DNA from: Acheta domesticus
Lineage: Eukaryota; Arthropoda; Insecta; Orthoptera; Gryllidae
Reading direction: 5' to 3'
Length of the DNA: 64,000 nucleotides
Assembly: GCA_031308135.1 (NCBI GenBank)
Contig: JAHLJT010003656.1
Coordinates: 75,876,698 to 75,940,697 of the forward strand
The notes under the pieces are model-generated. The model saw only the letters and a program-made list of their open reading frames with translations, was not told the DNA's origin and ran no database searches. How positions within the stretch are numbered: position 1 is the stretch's first letter; each line of letters opens with the position of its first letter. Below, one piece after another: positions 34,020 through 45,187 of the stretch. The position numbers were made by a program, and so were the translations under genes.

Positions 34020-34225
34020 GCCGGCCCCGTTGCCAAGTCGCTAAGGCGGTAGTGCCGTAGTGGTCTTGGACCGTGGGGTCGCGGGTTCGAGTCCTGCCTC
34101 GGGCTTGGTTGTATGTGTTCGTCCTTTCACCCATTATCATCACCATATCGTGTCATCATCATGTCATAACGTTACTTACAATAGAGGTCGCTAATGACCG
34201 AGTAGTTGATGTGATCTTTAAAAAG
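34020..34225 (+). mobile_element. SINE-2 copy 1, with 11-bp target duplication
   Basis: AATTATAATCT at 34009-34019 and 34226-34236 flanks a 206-bp unit. It begins CCGGCCCCGTTGCCAAGTCG and has a B box GGGTTCGAGTCCTG near 34083, consistent with a tRNA-derived head, then a body with ATTATCATCACCATATCGTG and GAGGTCGCTAATGACC and a short A-rich tail. A second copy on the opposite strand is at 62357-62556. Not related to SINE-1 beyond the promoter boxes. Confidence 0.9.
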
Positions 34226-34617
34226 AATTATAATCTAAGTATTCCTTGAAATGAACATCACCAAATGAAAGTGGATTGGTTTAGTCATAAGGATGATAAT
34301 TCCTTAAGTGCAATACTCGTGTACTAACAAACTTGAAAGGCAGCAATGCCGAGCAAATAGCAATAAATTTTTTAAAATGTGCGAGCCGCGGTGGGGTTGG
34401 GGGCGGCAGAAGAGGGTGTTGATGGACTCGCATCAACTTCATTCGTGTTCCATTGAGACTCAAAAACCAGTATTTAAAGAGACGAGGGAACGATACACGG
34501 GCTTCCAACCAAGCTCTGAAGCGTTCAAATGAGAAGCAAAAAGGTATTTAAATAATCAATACCAGCAAATAGAACTCACAACCACTTCGGTATAAAAAAT
34601 AGAGAAACAAAAAGTAA

Positions 34618-35474
34618 AACAGAAAAAACGTTAACCTAAATAAGGGATCGGGGGATCATAACGGGTAATCAAAATCTGGTTAAGAAGGAAGTGTCAGTTT
34701 TAAAGAAGGTGTGACAAAAATTACTATTATTTTTACTTATTTATTAACTTAATCGAGAGAATCGTGGTTTCAAAGAAAATATGAAAACAGTGGAATGACG
34801 TAGCAAGTTTTCTTACGCAATATGAAAGGAAATTATGAGAAAAAATACGAAAAGACAAATCTAGTCAAGTTAACATCTAGCTAATTAGTTAATAAGTGAG
34901 TCTGAATCATTAAAATTGGGTGGAATATAAAATCCTGTTTGTACCGCGGGCCTTACCTGGTCATGATCGAGCAGCTATAAAAACACCCAGGATCTTTCAT
35001 CCGAGGACATTTTGTCGCCCCCTTGGTGCACAAATAACTACGAGATTACCTAATGGACATTCACTCTTTAAATGTATGTGCACATACATACTATTTTCAA
35101 AATTGGAGAACACATTATCTTTTTGAAAAAAAAAACAACAAACATTTATCCTTTTCTATTTCTTATTCTCACGCTGTTTTAGCAAAGCGATATCTGACTC
35201 TGGCTTTCACCTCCCTATCTCTAAGAAGAGCACTGGCAAAAGTGGCTCAGGGCATCAACTGACGACTTCGAAGAAATTAAAAGAAATTACATCATTCCTC
35301 GTAATTTAAAGATTATATTAGTTCCCCTTCATTGCAAAAAACGAAGCATAAAAACGTGAACAAATACGACGAACACAAAATTCTTACTGAATTTAACCCT
35401 CAGGGGATATTATCAATTACCACAATCATTATCGTAATCAAACGTTTTCCTGATTTTGGGCGGCCACATTGAAA
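34618..35474. other. AT-rich DNA, nothing identified
   Basis: No gene seen. A 26-bp word AAAAGTGGCTCAGGGCATCAACTGAC near 35237-35262 resembles the SINE-1 head and may be a very short remnant. Confidence 0.4.
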
Positions 35475-35475
35475 A

Positions 35476-36451
35476 CCCTCAACTGGCGTCGTGGTGCCAT
35501 TTTGACACCACTGAAATTTCGAAGTTAGATATTCTTTATTTTTCAAATGAGAATGTTGGTATGCTGTTTACCTTCAAATAACAACCTTATCGTTTGATTT
35601 GAGAAGTATTGTTGAATTTCGTGTAGTTGTTTGGCAGTGGCATGAGTGAAAATATTTGTTGGGGTCACAGCGGCACCACCACGCCAGTTACGCAACTATG
35701 TTTGAAATGGCGGTTTCACTGAAGACTGTATTTTGGGTTGACGCGGACCATAATAACGCTATCTCTAAATGGTTACAAGTGGAGAATGACTATAATGACA
35801 TTAGAGACAAACAAAATGGGAATGACTGTGAAGGGAAGAATTCTTGAAGATGCTGGCACGTCATCTTGCCGAACCTCATATGAACGTCAGACTCTTGAAT
35901 GTGCTGCTACCTAGAAAACTTTGTGGAACCATCTCAAGAATATTGAAGAAATCTATTTCTGGCGCTAAATGTAATTCACAAGAAACCAGGAAAACGAAGC
36001 GGTACGCAATATAGGACGGAAAAAATGACCGAAAAAGAAAATTTTTATACATGTTGCCGCTCAATGTGTCACAAATGTCAGACAAACATTTGAAAGATGT
36101 GACAATAAGTCTATTTTTGCAATAATGTTATTTTATTGTTAAATATATGTATCAGAAATTGATAATACAAAGTCAATGAGGCATTAAAAATTTACAGGAA
36201 AAAATTTGGTTTTATTGACGAGTATTTATCCGTAATGTCACAAAAGAGTTAATTATTATTCAGTTTAGTAAAAAATGTATTAAATATATATTATTTTATC
36301 TAAATTATTTTGAAAATCCTATAAAAATGTGACTAAAGATAAATAGTTCAAATTGCATATACAAATTTCATAAAGAAATGGAAAAGAAGGCGTGAGTTCA
36401 AAATGGCACTACGACGCCAGTTATGTAAAAACTCACCACGCCAGTTGAGGG
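35476..36451. mobile_element. Inverted-repeat DNA transposon relic, possibly piggyBac-like
   Basis: The left end CCCTCAACTGGCGTCGTGGTG and the right end (reversed, CCCTCAACTGGCGTGGTGAG) form terminal inverted repeats. Subterminal copies of the motif occur near 35668 and 36400-36424. Terminal CCC plus subterminal repeats recall piggyBac elements, but the flanks (AAAA left, GTAA right) are not clean TTAA. The ~975-bp interior has broken frames; one region near 36000-36080 has a Cys-rich stretch (TCCRSMCHKCQ in one frame) that might be a decayed C-terminal zinc finger. The element class is tentative; the inverted repeats are clear. Confidence 0.6.
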
Positions 36452-37439
36452 GTAACTCAGCTACCTTCAGCCTTAAATGTTTAGCAAGACAAATCAGCAG
36501 GACTAGGAAGAAATATTAAAAGAAAAACATTCCATTTTTTTGATCTTTAATTGGAGCTGGAGGTCCCATCGTCCTGGCGACTCTAATGCTTCATGATCAC
36601 TCGTCAATTTTCAGAAACGACAAGCGGACAGAAGAAAAGAAATTTTTTCCATTCCGTGTTTTCCAACAGTTCACACCAAACTGGCATAGTCATAATTGGT
36701 GTGAATAAGGTCGGTATTTGAGAATTAGGGATCGGCGTTATTTGAGAATTTCGAAAATACCAAAATATGCTTGACAGCTTGAGCGCAAAGAAAATAATTC
36801 TTAGACCTTGAGCAACCTTGCTTATAGCTTTCGACTTCACTTCAAAGATTCCACTAACTACTTAACTGGAAGTACGAGTTTACACTCAGGTCAATTTTAC
36901 AAGAAAATAAATCCCCGGTTACACGCGTGCATTTGACTCATGACCAAGTTTGAATGTCCAAATACGGGTTCTCCCAGGTTTTTGTAGTTATTTATTACAT
37001 AAATTAAATAGTTTTTCATTAAGGTTAAAATGTCTTATTAATTTTTCCAACATATTATTTAAAACAATCAATTTAAGGAGACTTAATCGTTGAGTGTATC
37101 AAACAATTCGTCATGATTGGGAAATAGTCTTCAAACAATTTTGAGGAACTGATTTCAATTACTGAAAGGGATACGTGGCTAGTTTAACTTAATTCCACTG
37201 CAATCACAAGACGAACATAAGCATACCGTTCACACAAAATTCAAAACTAAAATCAGAACTGTCGCAGAACAGTTGGCAGTGTAATTTCAGCCGTCAAATA
37301 CTTATTCGTCATTCGAAACTTGTTTACTGCGATAGCTTTCGCGAGTTCGCCAACTATGAATTTCATAGCGAAACACTGACAGCCGTTGCATTCGTTGGCG
37401 GGCTTGGCTCTCCACCTCGAGCTGAAAGAAGAGTGGGGA
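36452..37439. other. AT-rich DNA, nothing identified
   Basis: No gene or repeat recognised. Confidence 0.45.
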
Positions 37440-37524
37440 GGGGGTAGGTGGGAGGGAGAAGGGGTGCAGGAATCCCGCCCTCGCTGTCGCCACCATTGGG
37501 CGGCCTTGAGTTGCCGCGCCGTGC

Positions 37525-37569
37525 CGTTTCGCCCGCCCGCCCGCCCGCCCGCCCGCCCGCCCGACCGCC
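37525..37569. repeat. (CCCG)n microsatellite
   Basis: GCCCGCCCGCCCGCCCG run of about ten units in a short CpG-rich island (37480-37590). Purine-rich G tracts precede it near 37430-37465. Confidence 0.95.
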
Positions 37570-37694
37570 CTAAATCAATGCCCCGGCTCCTTATACACGA
37601 GAGCGAATCGAATTCCTACAAGAGCGTAAGGACAACGCGATTGTGCATAAAATGAGGTGTCCATGCGGCAATTATGCACGGCATTTACAACGAA

Positions 37695-37850
37695 AGTGAT
37701 AATAATAACAATAATAATAGTATAATTAAATAATAATAAATAATATAATAATATAATTAAATAATAATAAATAGTATAATAATATAATTAAATAATAATA
37801 AATAATATAATAATATAATTAAATAATAATAAATAATATAATAATATTTT
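37695..37850. repeat. AT-only minisatellite, 31-bp unit
   Basis: ATTAAATAATAATAAATAAT-type units start at 37725 and 37756 and continue with a 31-bp period for about four copies, preceded by (AATAATAAC)-like triplets. Confidence 0.9.
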
Positions 37851-39345
37851 TTACCTTTTTTACAAAGTAAAACAAAAAATAGTAAAACGAACCTGTACAG
37901 GCATTGGGATTGGTCTATATCTAGAAACAGTACAAAAAGGAGAAAAAGTCACACACAATAAAATACCAAAAGCAGAAAAAGAAAACAATGTAATGTGAAA
38001 CAAAAATAAAACCACAAAAAACTATATGTAAAGTTGATGATAATATTCAATAGTTGGAAATATTAATAAATTAACTATTTTTTCGACTAGCGTTATCGAT
38101 TGAAATCATACAATGCACCACCGTTACGTTATATAACTCTTTCTTATGTAACTAATTGTAAGATTTATTTTTGTTCAAAGATTTGTACTACACTGCCATT
38201 AATTTTTTTGATTCAAGAAGAAACTATTATTTTTTTAAAATGTTTTTATCATCACGTCCTCTATGGACCCACATTTTGTGCTAAAATGAAATTCCACAGT
38301 ACGAGGGCAATTTTCAAACAATGAAAGCACTGTAGTAGGCGTGTAATAAGTTCATGATAAAAATATTTAACGAAACGAAATTCTAATTTAAGGATTGTAT
38401 CATTAAACACAGTAGTTCTCACGTATTTTATACTGTATTTTTTTCTACATGGCCAGCAATGCTAGAAGTTATCGTCTTATTATTTGAAATTTCCTCGTCT
38501 TTTACCGAATGCGCGAAGGAAGGAGAAGTCATTTTTCTTCACTGGGGGCTTTCATTGTTTCCTCCGGCCTCATAACTTTGAATTTTGATGATCGAACATC
38601 TCTTTTTGGTTGTAGAGTATTCAAATTAACAAATCAGTTTGCTACTGACAATTATGATGATTTTTATTTTAATCTGACTATGAAACAAGTAGATTAATGT
38701 ATTTAGATCACATGTTTGTATTTTTAATTAAAGAGCAAATTGCAATGAAAAAATGAAATAGGCCTTGATTTACAGACAGTGCTACATATTATAATAATTT
38801 TCTTGCTTAAAATACATTTAAAGGATTCTAATTTTTTGTTGTAGATAATGTAATAAATTATTACAGCAATCAGATATGCATTGTTGAAATACTTAAGTTT
38901 ATTAAGTAACATTAAGTAGCATGTTCTCTTTGTCCAAACATCCATTAATGCACATTTGCTGTAAAAACCGAGATAATCTACATCATAATCAAATAGAGTG
39001 CAACGTCGTTCATAAAAGGTTTTAGAATAGTTGAGTCTTTTTTCTTTCTCAAAATGGACGACATCTGTGAGACCGTATAACGTAGAGCAAACATGCAGAT
39101 GGAGCTGCTTAACTATGGGCGGCAGGGGGAGGGGGGATGGCGGAGGGAGTAGTGCTTCTCCGATAGCAGATTCTCTCAGATAGCCAGAGGCTAGCGTTGC
39201 CAGACGCTAATAACAGCCCGTCGGACCAAGCGAACCTGAGAGCATTAGATACCTCGAGGGCTACAACGATGAAGAAGGCGCCAAGCCAAGTGTTCTGGAA
39301 TTCAACACGAAGAGTTTGGATTCAGTGCACCATCTTAACCACCGA
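37851..39345. other. AT-rich DNA, nothing identified
   Basis: No gene seen. A short hairpin TAGCGT..ACGCTA lies at 39192-39210 in a slightly GC-richer patch (39110-39280). Confidence 0.45.
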
Positions 39346-39742
39346 CAGTTAGTTACAGTCTTAAATTTACAGTCCATAATTTGCTCGAAAATCATTAATT
39401 TTAAGTGGAAAATACTAATGAAAAATACATTACAAGATAATTGAATAATTCCAGTTAAATAAAATGTAACTTTGTGCACCAAGAAGAAATGGTCTTGAGT
39501 TTGAAATTCATCAGCACATATAATCGTTCGGGAACTAGCTGCTAGGAAGGTTTCCAAGCAACAAAATTTGCTGGTAAACTTCAAATTCAGGGCCGTTTCG
39601 TCTAGGTGTAGAAAGTTAAATAAAATGTAACTGGAATTATTGAATTATCTTGTAATATATTTTTATTAGTATTAATTTTCCACTTAAAATTAACAATTTT
39701 CGAGCAAATTATGGACTGTACAAACAAGACAGTTACTAACTG
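39346..39742. repeat. Inverted repeat, ~125-bp arms, ~140-bp spacer
   Basis: The left arm (39346-39472) reversed matches the right arm (39618-39742) across long words, including GGAATTATT(C/G)AATTATCTTGTAAT and TTTTCGAGCAAATTATGGACTGTA. At the inner edge the 19-mer AGTTAAATAAAATGTAACT is present in the same orientation in both arms (about 39453 and 39615) rather than inverted. It could be a foldback element or an inverted duplication followed by a small inversion. No coding. Confidence 0.88.
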
Positions 39743-42238
39743 CGCATAGCCAGCGATTTAGTTCTGACAAGGAATATTTGTTCAAAAACCTATGGAACTC
39801 TCCTTACTCTTTTCTAGACATTTTTAGTTACACGGAAATTAGAGGTGTTGGAGGACGTGCAAAAAGAAGAAGAATTGATTATATTGCTATATTTTCTGCT
39901 ATTAATGTATTAAGTAAATTCTAACTTTTGAGGAAAATAAAATGTAAAATAAAAAACTGTTATATTTAACTTTACCTGAATGGAAAATAACAGAATATTA
40001 CACTGTTAATATCCCGTGATCTTAATCACCATGTAATAAGAACTAGTTCGTGCAGGAATATGGCGGAGAAGTCTGGGTTATGATAATGAGAAGAAACAAT
40101 TAGATCAATTCGCGCGATCAGTTTAAAGTAAAATCTTCGTTACCAGAGAGGAATGTCTGTAATCCATGCGGCCCGAGGATGTCATTTTGAAAACCCCTGA
40201 AATATTGCGTACTAGTCTGAAGCGAATGACGAGGCCAAAACGGACGCTAGTTCTTGTCTGAAGTAGATTAACTGGGAAATTTTAATACATCGCGAGCAAA
40301 TGCGAGTAATGTATCTGGTGTCGAGTTAGTAAAATTTTAAACTTTCAATCGTGAAACATTAATTTATCATTTTTATTGACAAATATTTGTCAACGATCAG
40401 CTGGTCGGAAGTTTCTTCAGATTTGGCAATTTTCGTTCACAGATGGTGATGAAAGCGATATGCTTTTCTATACCCACATACCTACACTTACATTCTCGTC
40501 TTTCTTGGAGCTCACCAAAGACGAAAGTAAGTTGTTCCTCAAATCTGAAATCAGCAGATCGCGATCCCGCACGACCCACAACCACTCCTAGGACGGGATT
40601 GGATACGCGACCTTTGTATCGAGACGTCAAGTCGATCCGAGACTGAACCATTTCGGCCATCTGGGCATATTAATTTTAGAGTGAAATTGTTTTTTTTTTT
40701 TTTAATTTATTTTTTTAATGAAATGTTAAGACACATCCACACATAACCGAAGTTTATTGCTTCTAACACGTAAAAATTGAATATTACAATGTTTAAAATA
40801 TAACATTTTAAAAATACATGTGTCGGAAAGTTAATCAATTCTCATGATAATACAATATAACAATTTGTCATCTTGGATTATTGGTTTGTGAATTGAACAC
40901 CTAATTAACATTGAGCATGTACGTTTTGATATGACATTTTAAACGTTGTGCATACTGACTTTAAATGTGAAGGTAGCGATACACTTTGGTTAGGTCACTA
41001 TTGCGTAGTTTAACAATAGATACTCGTCTTCATTATTATGGCGGTTTAATTAAAAAGACGACAGGTTTGATACTAAGGCTGCTAGTAAAACATTGATCTA
41101 CCTGACTTAACATTTACATAATTTTGTGGATCACATGCTACAAACTATTTTAGAGTAGTGCTTCTCGTATTTGTTCTCTAAACATTCATCACGGTACACC
41201 TGTCCCGTTCCAGTGATAATTTTCAATTTGCGTTGGCCGTCTACTGTTCAACTCCATGTTTAAAATTAAAACTGTAGTGTATTAGTCTGCAACAGACATT
41301 TCAATTTTTACCATTTTAGTTCGTTTTTACAAAGTTATTGTTTCCATATTCTCTTGCTTCTGTTTTAATTTTATCTTTTCACTTTCCAACTGACGGTATG
41401 CGCGAGCGATGAATAATCGGGAATCAATTTATTTCTTTTCGTGGTGACACGAATGATGTTGTACGAAGTGACAATTGCTTTACTGGAAAACGTAAATGTA
41501 AGATCTTTCAGACAACGAAAAATGTAAGAAAAACAATGCACTGACACGAAAAATAGCTTTGATAACTCGGATGCTAGTTTTTGTGATGGCGATTACTGTC
41601 AAGGTAGTACACTTAGGTAGTTAATATATGATATATTATACTAATGGTGAACATAATATCATTCATTCAAAACAAAAAAACAAACTTTGCTGTCTTTGTA
41701 TTCGCAACCATTTCCCTGTATTTATAATTGTATTTTCAAAGGCATTCAAAATGATGATCGCGAGACATGCAACCACGGAACCAATGGGGAATGCGCACAA
41801 CACATCACCTAAAATTCCATATCCATTAGCGTCCCTCGCGTCACACAGTAAATTACAGGGAACAGACTTGGACCAAAGACAGGTTAGCCTGCGCACACGA
41901 TAAGATAAACAATAACACAATATGCGGCGAGAAACGCCGCTAGACACCGCGACAAGGTGTGTCGATAAGTCCTCGATCTGTCAAGATTGTCCGCCGTAGC
42001 AATATGTGCACAGAATTCAAACATACGTGCGTTCGTTGGCTAGTTTGCCTAATGTGCAACGTCTATTTGGATTTGAGGGCAAGCTGCGTTTGCTATTCAG
42101 CCTGGGCCGACCCATTTATCGGAACCTCCGCGGCAGGTATTGCAATATATCCATTTGAGAGATGCATCCATCTCGCGCAAAATGTAAACTCGCATCTTTC
42201 GCATGCCAGATCGCACCTGTGGGAAAGGAGAGAGAGTT
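39743..42238. other. Mostly AT-rich DNA, nothing identified
   Basis: Several short frames without domains. A (T)12 run lies near 40690. No repeat family was recognised. Confidence 0.45.
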
Positions 42239-42240
42239 TG

Positions 42241-42608
42241 TTTCTTTACAGAAATTCAGTTCTTTCTTTACGACAATCCAGTTGTTTCTTTACGGCAATC
42301 CAGCTGTTTCTTTACGGCAATCCAGCTGTTTCTTTACGGCAATTCAGTTGTTTCTTTACGGCAATTCAGTTGTTTCTTTACGGCAATTCAGTTGTTTCTT
42401 TACGGCAATTCAGTTGTTTCTTTACGGCAATTCAGTTGTTTCTTTACGGCAATTCAGTTGTTTCTTTACGGCAATTCAGTTGTTTCTTTACGGCAGTTTA
42501 GTTGTTTCTTTACGGCAGTTTAGTTGTTTCTTTATGGCAGTTCAGTTGTTTCTTTACAGCACTTCAGTTGTTTCTATACGGCAATTCAGTTGTTTCTTTG
42601 TGGCAATT
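42241..42608. repeat. 22-bp minisatellite, about 17 units
   Basis: TTTCTTTACGGCAATTCAGTTG repeats from 42241 to 42608, most uniform in the middle. As with the array at 28855, a 22-bp unit keeps all three plus frames open (VVSLRQFSCFFTAIQLFLYGN-like repeat). The unit sequences of the two arrays are unrelated. Confidence 0.95.
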
Positions 42609-43370
42609 CTGAAATGATGTATTAATAAAATAAATATAAAGCGTAACACACAGGAACGACGTTCTGGTGTTAGCAACTCTTATTTCACGAAAGAAAATAT
42701 TAATGTAAGCGAGACATTTCGAAAGGACTGCTGAAATGTTGATGCATTTGTTTGGAAGGCAAGCCAAAATAGAAAGATTTCATTCTTGAAGGCAAGTTAT
42801 GACTGTAAGTTATTCAGCACCCATCATTGTGAAGTTATTATCGCAAATAACGTAGTTTTATAAACATTTAACAAATAATAATGCAATAACATATTAAGGT
42901 GAATTCGAAATATCATCACAATAAAGCGCCTGCATAAATCAATACGCAGAAAGACCATTTCTGGCTTAAAATCAATTTCATTCTAATTATTCAGATTAAA
43001 GAACTATTAAAGAATTCATGTCATGTATCCTTTTAATGCAAAGTAACTTATTTTATTAGACTGTCTCTGAAATGAAACAAAACAAAACAAAACAAAACAA
43101 ACCCAATAAAAATCCGGAAACATCTCTGATGAACAGTGCACTCCCAGCATGTGAGAGCCCTTTCCTACCTGGCGATAAGTCGACGAGTTCCTTTCCTAGC
43201 AGCGAGGCCCCGTCACACAAATCCCCGGCTGCGCCCCGCCTCTTCACAGCACACCACACTCAATCCTCTCTTCGTCTTCTTCTCCACCACCTCCTCTTTT
43301 TCTCTCTCCCTCTCTCCTCCCCTCCCCCTTTTTTTTCACCACACCAACCACTCTGGAGCACCAGCGCAGC
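42609..43370. other. AT-rich DNA with (AAAAC)n
   Basis: An (AAAAC)n run of about five units lies near 43076-43103; a CT-rich stretch follows at 43260-43340. No gene seen. Confidence 0.45.
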
Positions 43371-43685
43371 ACCACTCGGCGCGAGACACTCGGTCGACGG
43401 CGTTGGTGGCGCCGGCGCGGGCGCGTGCGCCCATCGCCCGGGCGACGACGGGGCGGGCCGGTGAGCGCGGGCGATCGCGGGGCGATGCTGCTGCAGCTCG
43501 AGCAGGGGGGCCGCCCGTCCGGCCGGTCACGTGCACGCCGGCGTTGGCGAGGGGCGGCGGTGCAACGTTACGGGACGGGACACGACGCGGCGCGGCGCGG
43601 CGCGGCGGCGTGAGACCTGACGACGGAGCGAGCACCGGCGCTAGCCAAGCGACCCTCCTGCCCGCGCGCGAGGTCGCGGGAGACT

Positions 43686-43770
<85 letters not shown>

Positions 43771-43870
43771 GGCGGCGAAGGCGGCGGCACGCGCCTGCGC
43801 ACAGCGCCGCGCCGCGCGCCGCCGAAGCCTCCGCCGCCTCCGCCGCGCCGGCCGCGGCAGTGGGCCCAAG
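43371..43870. other. CpG island around a CGG-repeat tract
   Basis: About 500 bp of CpG-dense DNA including GGCGCGGGCGCG and CGCGGCGCGGCGCGGCGG. It is the strongest island in the window, flanked by AT-rich DNA. It resembles a promoter/5' UTR island, but I cannot identify a transcript. Frames on both strands are compositional. Confidence 0.5.
43686..43769. repeat. (CGG)28 trinucleotide repeat, uninterrupted
   Basis: 84 bases of pure GCG/CGG triplets. They read as polyglycine, polyalanine or polyarginine on plus and polyproline or polyalanine on minus. Uninterrupted CGG tracts are known to be length-unstable and to sit in 5' UTRs in other animals. Confidence 0.97.
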
Positions 43871-45185
43871 GCGCGACATAAACACGTTCTCATTCAGCAT
43901 AGGGCTTGCCATAAGGATAATAATGGAATTCAGGTCCATTCAACATGAGCTTCAACTTTCTACTCTCAATGTATAATTCTGTCATTTTATAGCTGCAACC
44001 CGTTGCATAATAATACTCATCATTACAATACAGATTTCATTATGATACAGACTCTTGACCAATCACAGAGAAGTTAACAAACCAAGTATTGACAGTTAAT
44101 CATTGACAATCATTCTAATAAATGTTTCGTTCAATTCTATATTACGATTGCATTTAATATTATTTTATGTACGTCAGCTGTATTTTTTTTATAGTTAGTA
44201 CTTTTTTGACGGGCCGTGAGCTATTATTTAAAATAAATTGGATTGTAATTTCACTTTGATTCTATTTGTCTAGCGCAGTGGTTAACCAAAGCCTCCTGCG
44301 GCAGGGTAGGGTAGGGAGCTGTCCCGATGTGGCCTTGGCTGAATCCTTCATGTCAACAGTCACAAAACGATTCAATATAAAAGTTTAAATCATTAAAGTT
44401 ATTATAAGTAGAAAATGTACCATATGAAACTCTATGCAATGGGTATTAATACACTCTTGTGAAGTTTGCGATACTCGCTGGTTCGTCGCTCGTATCATAA
44501 TATCATGATGTGTATTAATACCCATCATTACATCATCGTTTCAAAATGTAATATTTTTTACAACTAGATCGTGTATTGAATAAAGAAATAAATAGTAGAT
44601 GAAGAAAAATTACATTGCACACTTTCAAGGATAACAGGTGAACACTTTTTATAGGACTAATTTTCCTAACCTTTCCAGGTTGTTCAGGACATTTCCTTAT
44701 TTTTCCTTTACAAAATCAGTGAAATATTTCAAGGTACAAATAAAATATTAAATAAAGCATGAATTTTGTCGATATTAAAAAACTGTTAATTACTGAGCAC
44801 TTTTCGCCTTTACATTCTACATTCTCTTGCAAAAACATATTGTGAGAAGAAGATGTTGTTCGATTCAAATCACAAAGCAACTTTCTTATCTGTTTTTCAG
44901 TTCCCTGATTGTACCTTAAAAAGAAAAAAAACAACACTATTTGCTTAAAAAAGGAATTAAACGCTTGCGTTCTGTAATGAAAGAAATAGTTGTGTGATGG
45001 AGTTCACAAGGAGTCCCAAAACTGTTTTTCAAGACTGCGTAGAATTATAACAGGGTATAAAAATTCAGTACATTTTGCAGAAAAACAGAACAATCTGGCG
45101 AAACAGAGGAACACATGTCGATGTTGAGGACATATCCCGCTTTTCGAGGACGTATGGCTACCCTAACACAGTGGAGAGTTTCAAG
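43871..45185. other. AT-rich DNA with a short inverted repeat
   Basis: ATGGGTATTAATACAC (44439-44454) and GTGTATTAATACCCAT (44510-44525) form a perfect 16-bp inverted repeat around a 55-bp loop that has its own GATAC..GTATC stem. This may be the tip of a foldback MITE. No gene seen. Confidence 0.6.
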
Positions 45186-45187
45186 TA

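Larger units (their letters stand above)
33305..34617. repeat. Diverged local duplications (three related segments)
   Basis: CCCGCGCTGGCA...CAGGTGCGA at 33305-33390 recurs at 33627-33700. The segment 33385-33605 (GGCAGAAGAG, TGATGGACTCGCA-like, TTTAAAGAG, CAAATAGAACKCACAACCACTTCGG) recurs at 34400-34617. The copies share order but differ by many substitutions, so the duplication is old. The jockey-like fragment and a SINE-2 lie between them. Confidence 0.8.

Noticed and set aside
35237..35262. SINE-1 head remnant
   Set aside because: About 26 bases only; too short to separate from chance or from a tRNA-related word.
41959..42617. 106-180-residue frames as genes
   Set aside because: Their C-terminal halves are the 22-bp minisatellite in three registers; the N-terminal part has no domain.
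43136..43948. 270-residue plus frame and 185-residue minus frame with poly-Gly/poly-Pro
   Set aside because: Caused by (CGG)28 and the surrounding CpG island; both strands are open at once.
44272..44290. A-box-like TAGCGCAGTGG as another SINE
   Set aside because: No B box or recognisable body follows.
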